Below are positions 11,922 through 24,805 of a DNA stretch of 64,000 nucleotides, one piece after another. Numbering within the stretch: position 1 is the stretch's first letter; each line of letters begins with the position of its first letter. The notes under the pieces are model-generated. The model was not told the DNA's origin and made no database searches. It saw only the letters and a program-made list of their open reading frames with translations. Both the position numbers and the translations under genes were made by a program. Source of the stretch: Trissonchulus latispiculum (Eukaryota > Nematoda > Enoplea > Enoplida > Ironidae); the NCBI GenBank assembly GCA_030248195.1, contig JASAND010026829.1, positions 62,001 through 126,000 on the forward strand, in the 5' to 3' direction.

Positions 11922-12211
11922 AGCCTGGTTCACACTGGTGTCTTATGTCTGATGTCTTATGTCTTTTGTCTTATGTCTCATGTCTTATGTTTTATGCCTT
12001 AAGACAAAACCGTTCACACTGCTGTTTTATGTCTCTTGTCTTAGGCAGCACATTTGATCTTTTCAACCAATCAACTTGACAATGGCAAGACTAGCTGCAA
12101 TGTGATTGGTTTATTCCTTAAGACATAAGACAAAAGTTGAGCCTAGCCCAAGTCTGCCTTAAGACAAAAGACAAAAGACATAAGACATAAGACACCAGTG
12201 TGAACCAGGCT
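11922..12211. mobile_element. MITE with long inverted ends, TA-flanked
   Basis: AGCCTGGTTCACACTGGTG at the left is mirrored exactly at the right, and the inner ends continue as repeats of GTCTTATGTC and its complement. TA flanks both sides, as for Tc1/mariner-type insertion. It is 290 bases with no coding capacity, so it needs a transposase from elsewhere. Confidence 0.8.
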
Positions 12212-12213
12212 TA

Positions 12214-13312
12214 CTTGTGAGCATTCATTCCCGCAAGTTCTAAACAACGTTAGTTTTAAATAAACTGTGATGTCCTTTACTGCTGTAAAGAACGGATAAA
12301 GATAAAGATTGCACTTGACATTCAGGGCAAGACAGGCCTTTTCCTCAAATTTACGATCGCTTCCACAACGCACATCAGTTTAATTTTAATGAAATTGGGT
12401 TTTTGAAATTGGATTTTGGTTGTTTGTTAAAAGTTAGCGCAAGAATACACCGATCAGAAAGCTGATCACAAGAGCTTTATTCTAGAGAAAACACTACAGG
12501 ATTGAATCTTGTATATCTTTTATAGTTTTTTAAGTCATAAGCAAACTCTGCACTTTATACGACTTGTACACAGTTTCCATTGTCTTTGTTTATCAACGTC
12601 GCATCTTCCGCGCACTTTATATGTCTAAAGAATAACAGGGCTATTTCAGCGCTCAGTTGTTGTTCCATTAGCAATCTTTCTGAGTTGTAGTTCTTCGACC
12701 ATTCTTCTTATTCCGGATCATTTCTTGAGAATCGTGGAAATCGCAAGGGACGCCTTGAGCGGAGAGCTCACTGTAGTAAATGTCAAGTTCTCGACTTCTC
12801 AGTCAGTCGGACTGCTTTCACTGGCTGAATTTATGACGGGAAGCTAAAATGCTCATTTTAGGATCAGAATGGAATTTTACGAGTTTCAAGGATATCTTCA
12901 ATGTTTGGCCTTGGGAGAGATAGGTCTTCGGATCCAATTAATCTCGAAAGAATGGTTACGTATTCTTATCGCAGTCATATGGATAAACCTTTTGATTAAA
13001 AGACGACAGTACTGACGTCTGGATGAAAAGCTGTCCAATTTACTCTACTCTTCGACAAAAATGTGATGTCGGAATTAACTAACACCAAGAGTACATAATA
13101 GATAAGAGTATGACAGCGAATAAAACAAAACACTGATCAATCCTTTAATAGCAATCTGGTCATATCTCTATGATTACGACAGAGATTATAAACTGTGGTT
13201 CATAGTTGAAAGTCTAATTTAGCACTTATATTCGTACAAAACATCATTTGAATATCTTTGAATTGCTGTTGAAGCTCATCACAAAATTTTTCACTAAAAA
13301 ATTTAATCTGTA
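12214..13312. other. Intergenic DNA, nothing identified
   Basis: No gene, RNA gene or repeat boundary could be supported. Confidence 0.5.
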
Positions 13313-13319
13313 AAGATTT

Positions 13320-13390
13320 GGCTTCGCCGGGAATCGAACCACGGACCTCCTAAACTACAGTTAGGCGTGGAACCACGACACCACGGAGCC
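13320..13390 (-). tRNA. tRNA-like sequence, probably a SINE head or tRNA pseudogene
   Basis: Read on the minus strand it has the length of a tRNA (71 bases), an A-box-like TGGTGTCGTGG, a B box GGTTCGATTCC, a D stem GTGT/ACGC and a 5-bp anticodon stem CCTAA/TTAGG around CTGTAGT, which would give anticodon GTA. The acceptor stem has one mismatch and the T stem several, so it is unlikely to be a working tRNA. A related copy follows at 13586. Confidence 0.55.
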
Positions 13391-13585
13391 AGGAGAGAAG
13401 AGCAGATAACATCTATATCATTGGTGCTCTTATTACATCCCTTCCTCACTTACAAGAGGCTCGCCACGAGCCGCACAAGAATCAAACACAGGGAAACAGC
13501 CTGTCTAGCCTCGCCAAGCCAGGCACACACGACAAGAAACAGGGGCTGGGTTCCAGATTCTACTGGCAGACTGCTGTAAAGATTT

Positions 13586-13641
13586 GGCTCCGCCGACCTC
13601 CCGCACTGCAGTCAGGCGTGCAACCACTACACCACAGAGCC
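13586..13641 (-). tRNA. Truncated tRNA-like copy
   Basis: Same acceptor, D-arm and anticodon-arm pattern as 13320-13390, but about 15 bases covering the B box are missing, so it should not be transcribed from its own internal promoter. The loop CTGCAGT would give GCA. Both copies are followed by related sequence ending ATTGGTGCTCT, so the pair arose by duplication. Confidence 0.55.
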
Positions 13642-13681
13642 AGAAGAGAAGAGAACATAACATCTATAGCATTGGTGCTCT

Positions 13682-16600
13682 CTGTGCAAATATCCTTTTT
13701 TATTACTATGACGTTTTTATGAGTTCAGCTTTTAATCCGAGCTAGTCTAACAGTCACCGACAGCGGGATGAATACTATAAACTATAAACTTCCTGATACC
13801 AGACCTTCAGACAGTTTTAGTCTCCAAGGCTACAGCGCAGCTACAGTAATTGCTGCAATTGCTCAAGCTCACCTATCCTGTTCGGCATTAGGCATTAATT
13901 ATTGTACCAACTTAGCACTGCTTCCTGTGTTTGTAAACTCTTGAATTGTTTACGTTGGTACCGTTGTCGTCAAACAAAAGCATACTTTGCAGTTTGTTCA
14001 TGACAATTAAAAGTCTAGCATATCTCATTCTCATCCTAGTCACACGTATACAAAAACAAGTCCACGTACGACTATTGCGCGCGCAGAATTTTTAATTCAC
14101 ATGGCATGTAACATTTCCAAGAAGAACATTCGAAATTTACAAGACTATATGCTTAGGATATAGTTGTCATTCTTTCGTTAGTTCTGAAACAAGCAAAAAA
14201 CAAATCAACAACATTATAGCGGAATCGCAGACTATTAGGAAAATTCTAAATAACACTAACACAAAGACACTGTGCATCGCTCAACCCAACCACCAGGTAT
14301 GTAGTCATTGTAAAATAGAGCCGTGGATATTCCCATAGGAAATAATGGGCGAACCGTTGCGACCCAGAATTTATCAGTTCCCGTGGAAAGAAAAGGCCAA
14401 TCATCTAACACTAAGCATGAGACAACGCCACGAAGAACTGTATACATGATCAGAATTATACTGCAGCTGTTGAAGTCTTTCACACACGTTGGAGGCTCAA
14501 AGGCCAAAAAATCATATGGAATGCAAGACAAGTAATTTTCATAAATGTTTTGACAGGTGCGTAATTAAGGGTTACTCGAATGGATTCATGGGATAACCGG
14601 CGTCCCAGCCAACCCCTCAATGCTAAAGTATCGATGTGTGTGGATAAACGTACTGTACTGGTGCACTGCAGCACAGTGCAGTGTCAGATTATTGTGCATT
14701 TTGACGTTTGGCTGCGCACTATGTAAAGCTGTCCTCATTGACATAGCAAAAATAATTTAGCATGTATGCGCTAGAAAAACATGAGGCTACATCTGTCCAA
14801 ATTGTCACCACTACTAAAGGCTGTTCTTCAAAGCACATATTGTCTTCCTGAATACAATTTTAATGTATTTCAATACATCGAAAACACAGGACATGTGTTT
14901 ATTTTTACCTTCACTATTTACCGCCGGGCAAGGGCAAGGGAAAACCACCACCAGCTCCCCCGCCACCAAGTGGCACAAGCCCACTGACGGCGCTGAGACC
15001 AGGAACTCCACCACCACCTAGCTGTGGTTTAGGCATTGCATGGGCAAACTGAGACTGACCTTAAACGTTTATTAACACAATACGGCGAGTATACTGTCAA
15101 AAGTAATAAATTAAATGTTACAAACAAAAACCTAAAACTAACAAGAACAAATGAAAGTAGTAGAAGAATTTGTAAGTTTGTAAGTTAATCTGGTCTTTAG
15201 CATGGTTCAACTCGAAAACACGAAGAAATGAAATGTTCAAAAACCTGTAGTCCTTGATCATTTTATAAAAGCAAGCCGGTCTTACTTATGAGAAGGATAA
15301 GGCATATCAAAATTGAAATGGTGAATCTATAAACAAACACATATCATCAAACAGTTCATAACCAATTTAACAAAACCACGAAACAATGAAACATTTTAAT
15401 AACTACAGTTTTAGGCAAGATAGAGGCTGTGCAAGCATATATACCCTGAATATGAGCTTAATACACAATCAAATTGTTGTCAACCTAAAAACGTGTGCAC
15501 ACTCCGGTTTTGTGGAAAGTTAGTGAAAGTTACAATTTGACAGCATCTAACAAATTTTCGAAGCAATTATGATCCGACAGCAACTTTTCCATAATAAGTC
15601 TAGCTGAACTGCAGGCAAGTTCATTTATTTGCAGCCATTGTACTTATTAAATTTGTAACGATGTTTGGAGTTTGGACTCTTAAGTCAAATTTTTAAATGA
15701 AATTTAATACGGATCTCATAGTCTGAACGACTAGACTAAAAATCCGTGAGAACGTATGCTTTAAACATCATTTAAAATACTCCATAATCAACAGAAAGAT
15801 AATGTGAAAATACATTGAATTAGTCTTTTTACAGTGTTCTGCTAAATTCGAGAAAGGTCAAGGTATGTTATGTAATTACTCTTGTGCAAGCACACTGGCA
15901 CAGCCAAATTCAGTCAATTGGGATGACAGTAAGGAAGGAAATATACAGTGAACAGTTTGGTTTATAAAACGAGGAAGGAGTCGAGATCAGTGCTGTGCTG
16001 TGGTGGTTTTACTATTTTTGTTCATATATGTTTGTCGTTTCTATTTTGTCTATTCCCTTCTATCTGTGTGAAGTCCGGCCTTGTATTTCTACTGAATAAA
16101 TCCGTGAAAATGTTTAAATCGCTGATTTCATCCAGTTTTAGGTGATTAAAAAGTAGTTCAGTGAATTTGCAGTCGGCCAAGGCACGCCCCAAAGGTCTCA
16201 ACCACAATTTAAGAGATTATAATTCATTTCGATCTCCAATAATAACTTGCTTTATAACCAGAAAACGTTCTCTACGTGACGATACTATCCATGACGATAG
16301 TATTTTTGTTTGCAAACGGAGTTACTAAATACCAGTACTGGAAGATTACCCGATGCAATGTGTTCACGCTTGATTTGTTTAAAATTTTCGATTTTGTTTG
16401 TAAAAACTGAAAAACCTTAAAACTAAGAAATGTAATTTAAAAACGTTAAATATTTCAATTGTAGTGAAACGAAAACATTATGCAGAAAACTTCCGCCTTC
16501 TTCCTACTTGAAGCAGTTATGACTGATTTTCGGAGTAGAAATACGAGTGCTACCAGGATAAAATTATATGTGAAAGACTGAAATATGTATTGAAAGAATT

Positions 16601-17025
16601 ATAAATAAAGAATAAAGTACAGTGTCCAGGGCAGATGATACTGCAGAGTTCGCTTCACGCAGGTTTGTTTTTGTGTACTCTAGTACACGATTTTCTATGT
16701 TCACTCGTCTATCTTGGCATATTGGCTCTCGAAACCACAGAAGCTGTGTTAAAAATGTGTATGTTGAAGTGCTTAATAGAACTCAAGAACGGCGGACGAA
16801 TTTGCTTGAACTTGAACTGAAGATACACATTTGGGGCAGAGAAGGGGGTCAGCGTGTATGGCATGGGAATTGGCTGAATTTTCTCTAGTTAACCTTGTTT
16901 GGCTTTAGCCGTTAAATTTGCCGCAGTCCGGTCAACATCCAATAGACAACCTAATTTTTCTTTGTGTTGTAAGGGAAGCAGGCATAGGAAAGATTGATAA
17001 GCCTGTAACGGGAGTTCAGCTGATG
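13682..17025. other. Intergenic DNA with one possible exon
   Basis: No gene is convincing. The only coding-like spot is 14922-15048, listed separately. Confidence 0.45.
14922..15048 (-). other. Possible Gly/Pro-rich exon
   Basis: The minus strand reads as an open Gly/Leu/Pro-rich segment (GGGGVPGLSAVSG) bounded by an acceptor-like CTCAG and a donor-like GTAAAT. The plus strand is also open and Pro-rich (PPPAPPPPSG). Base composition differs from the AT-rich surroundings. No neighbouring exons were found, so this may be low-complexity DNA. Confidence 0.25.
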
Positions 17026-17330
17026 ACCCTGTGGTGTAGCGGTAGCATGTTTGTTTCTGGATCAGAAGGGCCGTGGTTCGATCCCCGGCTGGGCCAATTC
17101 TTTACTTTCAATGGTGGTGAGTGAAAAGCTGAACCTCCCTCTTCCCTTCTCTCTTCTAGGTCCTGGTTTCGTGGGTACAAGGGTACTTGACGCCACCCGT
17201 TCGGGCTTGTCCTCGGTTTCTTCTTGGTCCATCAGCCCTGGTAGAAGCGCTACAGCGTGCTGTGCCATATCTGTGCCATATTTGTTCACTCCAGGCGGAA
17301 ACACGCATACCAAAATGCATTCTTTTTAGG
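17026..17330 (+). mobile_element. tRNA-derived SINE
   Basis: The first 70 bases carry an A box (TGGTGTAGCGG) and a B box (GGTTCGATCCC) at tRNA spacing, with a degraded cloverleaf ending CTGGGCC. Around 230 unrelated bases follow, ending near a T-rich stretch. RNA polymerase III transcription is likely for the family; the 3' end is approximate. Confidence 0.6.
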
Positions 17331-20300
17331 TATAAGTATTTTGTTTAGAAATGGTTATCAGCGGTTAGTGAAGTCTCTGTTAGATGCTGTGGGAATATAT
17401 GCAACCGCATAGAAGAATGAAAATTCAGTGAAAATTCTCTGCAATCGTTAAATTCTTTTGTTCCGTGTACAGGCATTGGCTTGTACATTTAGCTATCCTC
17501 CTTGCGTGTAAATCTTTGCCTTCGAAAATTTTTTTCGAAAATATTTGAATACTTCCAATTTCGTATAATATGCAAATAAGGTTTTTACTATGAAAGAAAG
17601 GGAATTCTCGGATAAATCAGTCACTTTCTTTAAAGATCATCATTAACCATCAACAAGGATTAAAACAGGCTTTGGTTAAAGGTTGGTTCAGCTTAGTCGG
17701 GGGGAACGAGAACGATTGTCGTTGACCATGGCCTGTTGTCTTAATTTATGTAACAGGACTACTTTTTGTGAAATTCATGTTTGAATATATTAGGGAATGC
17801 TGTCTTCAATTTGTTTCTTAGTTTGTTTGTTCTTTCATTTGTATTAAAAATTAAAGAGACTCGAAATCACACACTCATCACGAACCTACGATCTTTTATT
17901 TAGTACACTTTTAATTTAAATTCTATAATGCATGGGAGACTAAACGTAAGTAAGTGTTGAAAAATCATCAAATTGTTTGGTCGTTATCACAGCTAACACT
18001 TAGTTCGTCAGTAATCGACTCAGAACAAATATCTGTCGTATGATCTCTTCTAGTAACTTTACAGAAATTAAATCAAGAAAACTTACACAGTGAGGAATGA
18101 AGACATATTTGGACACACGTGTCACAAGTGGAATATAAAACGTTCGTTAAGGCAAGTTAAACAAATCGAAGCAGTAAGCTGAATATTCATAGAAAATAGG
18201 TGAATTTATACCTGATGCACAGCAGGTGCTGGGATTAACAATATGCAAATCCTTTTAGAGTTAAGCCCGGGTGATGCATGCCGAACACGCAAGTTTTTGA
18301 ATTCTACTGATGCTTGTCCTCACACGTTTTATACGCAATTCTCGATTCTATTCCAAAAGAACTATAAATTCGAATGTGCATATGGAATGGCTACTGAATA
18401 TGTGCAAAATCGTTTAAATTCAAAGACATTCTCTCTGTAATGAATACAATGTCTAAGCCCGAGTTAAGTCACTAGCTCGAGTTAAATTCATATGTATTCG
18501 CTTGCACTAGCTGACTAAGCCTTAAAGACTTACGGGAGGGTACAGTTTTGCCCAATTTTTCGACCATCTCCAATTTCTCTCATTTTCACACATGATGATG
18601 TTTGAGTGGGATATTTTAACAAGTTTTAAAATAAAACTCGTATCTCTTACGGCTATTGAGTTATTTTACGTCAAAGTTGGGTTCTGCATGTGTCTGCATA
18701 GGAAACTGAAAAAGTAGTGATTTTCTTGTTGCGCCGAAAAATCTCTCGAGCACCAGTTGTAATCCTGCATAATTTTGTATTAATAATGTAGCTATGATCG
18801 TTAACAGCGGTACGCTGAAAGTAGAATTTTGATTTAGGCCCTTAAAATTTTAAAAAAATTTTATTTATCGCAAACAGTGAAAAATCGTTAAATGTCAACG
18901 TTTTTCGCAACTGAAAAGTGGGGTCTTCGGAAAGAATTGCTAATTGCTCTAATTAAAAGGCCTAAATAAAAATCCGAACTCCCGGGTTCAGTAGTATTTG
19001 AATTGGCGGTTCCATTGGTACCAATGGTTCCATTGTGTCTCTCTCCAGTTTCGAGATTTTCTTGAAGCAAAAATGGACATTTTTGCAAAGATTTTGAATT
19101 TTCGGTTTTTTCAAAAATTTGATTAAATTACGACACCAGTATCCTAAACTATCTATCTTATATTTCAACTTGTGCATTCACTCTATTGCATCTATTTGCA
19201 GCATGAATTATGCTGGCAGCTACGTCCAATACTTCTCAGCTTTCCAAACGGGACCTTCGAACCCCGAATTTCACAAAAACAGCTATTTTTAAAATTTTTC
19301 AAAATATGGCATATTATACAGCAGTCGAAAGCTCTCAGAGCAGGAATGAATTCTTCTCATAGAACTCTGGGTCGGAAATACGTCTTTTTTAAAGTGGTAG
19401 TACCAAGAGTACATAATATAAGAGTAAGAAACTCTTACAGTAGCATGTACAAATCATGCTAGGTATGCTCGGTGCGTTAAGTCGGGACCCCCCCCCGCTT
19501 TCATATCAGCGTGTGTCTGCTCGCTGATTCGCCCATTAGCCCAAGGCTTACTGTAGGAAATTTATTAGTAAGTTTAATTAATTAATTATAACTTTGATTA
19601 GGTTAATGCAATTAAAAACTAATTCGACAACTTTGTAGCATTTTTCTGCTCTTTCAAATGATATTTTCTGTGCCATTTTCTCAACCCCCCGCCCCCCCCC
19701 AGAACTTTTTCGGGGGGCGGGCCGCATATTTCTAATCTGTGTAACTGGAATACGCATTCTAAAATGTGTAGCGTAAATACGCAAGCGCTTAGAAAGTGTG
19801 TGCTTGTAATACGCAGCTGCTTTAGTGTTCCACTATATGCTATTATATGCTTCATATAAATACGTGACAGAGCCATTATATACGATTACATGGTGCATAT
19901 ATATACGTCATAAACGTGATAGTGGAGAAATATACGAAATATTTCTGCACGGCATAATAACATTGATAGTCTTTATACCTAAGAATAATATTTGGAAAAT
20001 GATTTCGAGATGTAATCATTCAAGTGTTACCTAATAGTAAATTTTAATTAATCGAAGGAAAGGCGTTTAATTGTTTAGTAGTATAGATCTTGATTTTACA
20101 ATCATTGCTCAGTTTCTTGAATTTTAAACTTTATTGAATTGAATAACTGAGTGCTAACCGTACTGATCAGGTGGGATCAAGTTAAACTACTAAACCTACT
20201 AAATTTTCCATAAAAATGATAATTTCCGAGTTTTAGCTCATTTTCACAAAACATGACAAATTTAACTCAAATTTTGTATAAAGGCATTCGAATACATTTC

Positions 20301-20470
20301 AAATATATAGTTTTCTCATAACAAACCAGGTGCAGAATGGAATGGAAAAAGTAATGGAAAAGGCAAAATAAAACCTGAAAATGACCACGAAAAGCTCAGT
20401 TTGTCGTAGATTGTGGTTCTTAATGGAATTGATTTAATTTTCTAATGCACTAGTTATGAGTGGCGTGCCT
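17331..20470. other. Intergenic DNA, no gene seen
   Basis: No coding region is supported. Small structures include a palindrome CCATTGGTACCAATGG near 19011 and homopolymer C runs near 19488 and 19686. Confidence 0.45.
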
Positions 20471-20594
20471 GTGAAACCTTGATGTAAAGTATGAAACGTC
20501 CAAGCACTGTATGAAGTAATTATCATGTAATTACCAGAGTTGCCAGTCAGTGTGAAACCCCCAGAAATTCATCATTAGGGACATAGGTTCTAGT
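20471..20594 (+). repeat. Left 124-bp direct repeat
   Basis: Begins GTGAAACCTTGATGTAAAGT and ends ATAGGTTCTAGT; near-identical partner at 24682-24805. Confidence 0.92.
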
Positions 20595-21051
20595 GTAGGT
20601 AGGCAGAATAAGACTAAAAGTAGCATTACTCTCACGCAAATGACACGAAAATGGAATAGAACCTCAGTGGAATGTAGCCTAAGGAAGCTTCGGTAGGTTA
20701 TCAGTCAGTAATGGAGGGGTCGTTACCCTTCCTGGGTCAGTAATAGGCCCCAACATGGTTTTTCGGTATAATGGAGGAGTCGTTACTCTTCCCAGGCCAC
20801 GAATAAGGCCTCACGTTGTCAAGAAGTCACTTAAAAACTGATTAAAACAGCTGAAAATTATCAAGGAAAACAAATCCAACGCAAGAAGTTGTTGAATAAC
20901 CAACAATTTAATAAGAAACTTCGAGTTTAAAAACGTTTTACGCAGTTAATAAGTGCGAATATTGGAAGATGGGTCAAACTAAGGTCATAAATTGTCCATT
21001 AATAGCATGGAATCATGTTAATTGGTGTTCATAGGTGTTAATTAGGCTTAA

Positions 21052-22184
21052 TTTGCGTTAGTTAGGTGATAATTAGTTAATTTGGCGAATGTTTGGTCAA
21101 AATATAAGTTGAGCTTATCTGAAAGGCAATTCTCTGCTGATTCCATAACTCCAAACCCGGTCACCTAATTCCCAATATTCCGAAAGTTATACGCAAAAGA
21201 ACTTTTGATTAGTTACATTTTAATTTTGTAATATTGGCCTTAGGTGACCTTACAACAATGCGTAACAGTGTGTGTGGTTACGCCCATTCATGTTTCCATT
21301 CATTCCTTTGAGCCTCTGCTGGCTCTCTCCCAGCAGAGACTTGCCTCGCAGAGAAGGACTTAACACACACCTTAGGTGTGAAATTACGTTCGGAGGGGGC
21401 TTAACTCCCTCCCTAATAATTTAAAAGAAATGAAAATAGTTAGTCTTAGGTAGCTAGATAGGTAAATTAATAATATTTAGTTTTTGTCTTGTGGAAAATT
21501 ACGTAGGTATTAGTATGCATATTTCTTACGCAACCATTGCCCTTCCGCTCCCTTTGCAGTGAGACATAGAGTCTTGGCGAGGAAGAGCAATTGTTGCTAG
21601 GATTAACGGGCGGCTTCCCTTGTCTGTGGCCGAAAGGTCACGCCCACAAAGAAAGAAAGGGGCTAGGAGACAAGGGAATGCCTAAAAATAATAAACATAA
21701 ATTTTATTAAATGAATTCACAAAACTAGCAGTTAATATTTGGTTCTTCATAATGGGCCCCGAGTGGCCGTCATTTTGTACTAATTCATTTTTTAATTCGT
21801 GAAAAGTAATTTTTATTCAGGAAATTTCCCCTTTGGTTACCTTTACGTGGTAACCAAAAAGTCTGCAAAGTTTCCCAAAATTCAGCTTGGGAAATCCATC
21901 AAAATTAGGGTCAGTTGGAGGGTCATAACTCCTTTTTCTCATTAATCTCCCTTCCAACGGACCAGCCGCGTGGCCAGCCCGAGTTGGGCACACGCTTTAA
22001 CATAGGGAGCTTCCAGAAATTTCTGGAAGCTCCAATAAAAATCAAAGAGACTCCGCCAGAAAGGCAAACAAAAGTGAGCTGTCAGACTCCTGTCAGCTCA
22101 CTGAAAAAAATTCAAATTTTAGTTAGTGTTCGTCTGAGACTCGACCGAGAGCGGTCGCTTGCTTCCCCCCTATTACTAGCACGT
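21052..22184 (+). repeat. Left arm of the 1.13-kb inverted repeat
   Basis: Starts TTTGCGTTAGTTAGGTGATA and ends CTATTACTAGCACGT; its reverse complement lies at 23547-24681 with few differences. A short frame (21915-22190) recurs in the other arm, but it looks like chance coding in a duplicated sequence. Confidence 0.93.
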
Positions 22185-22188
22185 ATAT

Positions 22189-22234
22189 GAAAATCGTAGG
22201 AATCTGCATCTTTATGCAGATTCCTACGATTTTC
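22189..22234. repeat. Perfect 21-bp hairpin with 4-base loop
   Basis: The 21 bases from 22189 (GAAAATCGTAGG...) are exactly mirrored at 22214-22234, around the loop CTTT. It starts five bases inside the spacer from the end of the left arm. Confidence 0.9.
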
Positions 22235-22236
22235 AC

Positions 22237-23546
22237 TCCGAAATTGGCATTTTCGCAGCAATTACACATCCAACCCACAAACATTACTGGCTTTAATTTA
22301 TCAATGTTTTGGGTCAAAATTGCTACTCAATTTGGCCCCATTTTCCTGCCTATTATTTAAATATTTTACCCATTCACTCTGGCAGTCCCAATACCCTTAT
22401 CAAACAAAGGGAGTTTACATGGTATGCCCTCATTCACACTCGCAGTCATCCGATTTTGGTTCATAACTCACACTCTAGAAAACGGGGCTAACCTTGAAAC
22501 CTCACGCTCCATGAGGGGTTTACTCAAGTAGCCACTTACGTAAATTTGGGGGGTCTCATTCACACTACAGATTACAACAATATTGACACCTATAATTACA
22601 CAGACATAATACGTCCTAACTACTCCTTAACAAGACCTATCTACCTATAGCATGCATATTTGTTGGCCTAATTCTGACGTAAGTTTGACTTGCATCTTCC
22701 CGTGTTTTGCCTTAAACTTTGGAACTTTAATAACTTTGATAAAAGAAATTTTTATTGGATTTTGAAACGTTGGTAGTTTAAATGAAAGCTGAACGAGTAA
22801 TAATTGCTTAGGCAATTATTACTAAAAAACAGATTATAGACACATTTCCGCTAAGGACAGCTTTAGATTACTTAAATTAACAACGGGGAAGTCGGCCATT
22901 CCCCTCAGAACAACTTGATAATTAATAATTAGAGATTAATTCTGAGTTTTAATGCCTACTGATTTTTTGAGTAAGCCGAACCACACAAGACATGAAAACA
23001 GTGCAAGAATACAGACATTAATATCACTTCAGTAGCGCTTAATTTGCGATTATGGCCGGCAATTCCTAATTGCCGGCTGTGGGGAGAAACAATCCTTAAA
23101 TTAGCTCAGTTCTGAATATGAGGTCGTAACCAAGGGACCTCCTATCTCAACTCAGGGGTGGGTCCCCACTCAAAATCCCAATTCATCAGCAAACCCCAAC
23201 AAGATACAAAAACACAAAACCGGGCATTAAGCCCCTATTAAAAAATGAAGGGCCACTTGGGCCGTGTCTTGGTTGGCAATTACTAGTTTAAATTAAGGCC
23301 CGAAGGCCACAAAAAAGTGAATTTTTTAGGCCAAAGGGGCCTCTTAAAAATCCCTAAGTTTGCGTTCCTAGTGTGTAGTTTCTGGCCGAGCATAGTGCGC
23401 TCATCAGGCCCTCACCGTGCGGTGTTCGTCGTGTGCGCTCAGTTCATCCCTTCTGACCAGTGTGGGTCAGAAGGGGCCCCTAACTCGAGTCCTAACCGGG
23501 GTGAGCACGTCTTTTATTCCCGGCCAAAACGCTGGCACAACGGGAA
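22237..23546. other. Spacer between the inverted arms
   Basis: About 1.3 kb with no gene recognised. Contains short repeats of CTCATTCACACT near 22430 and 22555 and an AATTGCCGG palindrome near 23059. Confidence 0.5.
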
Positions 23547-24681
23547 GACGTGCTAGTAATAGGGGGGAAGCAAGCGACCGCTCTCGGCCGAGTCTCAGAC
23601 GAACACTAACTAAAATTTGAATTTTTTTCAGTGAGCTGACAGGAGTCTGGCAGCTCACTTTTGTTTGCCTTTCTGGCGGAGTCTCTTTGATTTTTATTGG
23701 AGCTTCCAGAAATTTCTGGAAGCTCCCTATGTTAAAGCGTGTGCCCAACTCGGGCTGGCCACGCGGCTGGTCCGTTGGAAGGGAGATTAATGAGAAAAAG
23801 GAGTTATGACCCTCCAACTGACCCTAATTTTGATGGATTTCCCAAGCTGAATTTTGGGAAACTTTGCAGACTTTTTGGTTACCACGTAAAGGTAACCAAA
23901 GGGGAAATTTCCTGAATAAAAATTACTTTTCACGAATTAAAAAATGAATTAGTACAAAATGACGGCCACTCGGGGCCCATTATGAAGAACCAAATATTAA
24001 CTGCTAGTTTTGCGAATTCATTTAATAAAATTTATGTTTATTATTTTTAGGCATTCCCTTGTCTCCTAGCCCCTTTCTTTCTTTTTGGGCGTGACCTTTC
24101 GGCCACAGACAAGGGAAGCCGCCCGTTAATCCTAGCAACAATTGCTCTTCCTCGCCAAGACTCTATGTCTCACTGCAAAGGGAGCGGAAGGGCAATGGTT
24201 GCGTAAGAAATATGCATACTAAATACCTACGTAATTTTCCACAAGACAAAAACTAAATATTATTAATCTACGTATCTAGCTACCTAAGACTAACTATTTT
24301 CATTTCTTTTAAATTATTAGGGAGGGAGTTAAGCCCCCTCCGAACGTAATTTCACACCTAAGGTGTGTGTTAAGTCCTTCTCTGCGAGGCAAGTCTCTGC
24401 TGGGAGAGAGCCAGCAGAGGCTCAAAGGAATGAATGGAAACATGAATGGGCGTAACCACACACACTGTTACGCATTGTTGTAAGGTCACCTAAGGCCAAT
24501 ATTACAAAATTAAAATGTAACTAATCAAAAGTTCTTTTGCATATAACTTTCTGAATATTGGGAATTAGGTGACCGGGTTTGGAGTTATGGAATCAGCAGA
24601 GAATTGCCTTTCAGATAAGCTCAACTTATATTTTGACCAAACATTCGCCAAATTAACTAATTATCACCTAACTAACGCAAA
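23547..24681 (-). repeat. Right arm of the 1.13-kb inverted repeat
   Basis: Reverse complement of 21052-22184. Confidence 0.93.
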
Positions 24682-24805
24682 GTGAAACCTTGATGTAAAG
24701 TATGATACGTCCAAGCACTGTATGAAGTAATTATCATGTAATTACCAGAGTTGCCAGTCAGTGTGAAACCCCCAGAAATTCATCATTAGGGACATAGGTT
24801 CTAGT
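24682..24805 (+). repeat. Right 124-bp direct repeat
   Basis: Partner of 20471-20594, in the same orientation, immediately following the right inverted arm. Confidence 0.92.

Larger units (their letters stand above)
13313..13681 (-). repeat. Duplicated tRNA-derived repeat pair
   Basis: 13313-13427 and 13579-13681 are diverged direct copies: AAAGATTTGGCT at one end, a tRNA-like core, then AGAGAAGAG...CATTGGTGCTCT. About 150 unrelated bases separate them. Confidence 0.65.
20471..24805. mobile_element. Foldback-type composite with direct and inverted repeats
   Basis: Order: a 124-base direct repeat (20471-20594), about 457 unique bases, an inverted arm (21052-22184), about 1.36 kb spacer, the other arm (23547-24681), then the second direct repeat (24682-24805) directly abutting it. 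The arms are about 1.13 kb and nearly identical; a base substitution separates the first parts of the direct repeats (GAAAC versus GATAC). No transposase or recombinase frame is visible. It may be a foldback element, a rearranged LTR-type element, or an inverted duplication. The direct repeat contains ACCAGAGTTGCCAG, also found near 33970 at a suspected LTR end. Confidence 0.75.

Noticed and set aside
13320..13390. Functional tRNA-Tyr gene
   Set aside because: Stem mismatches, and a truncated duplicate next to it, fit a SINE or pseudogene better.
21915..22190. 91-codon frame repeated in both inverted arms
   Set aside because: The duplication explains the recurrence; no domain, no codon signature and no neighbouring gene.
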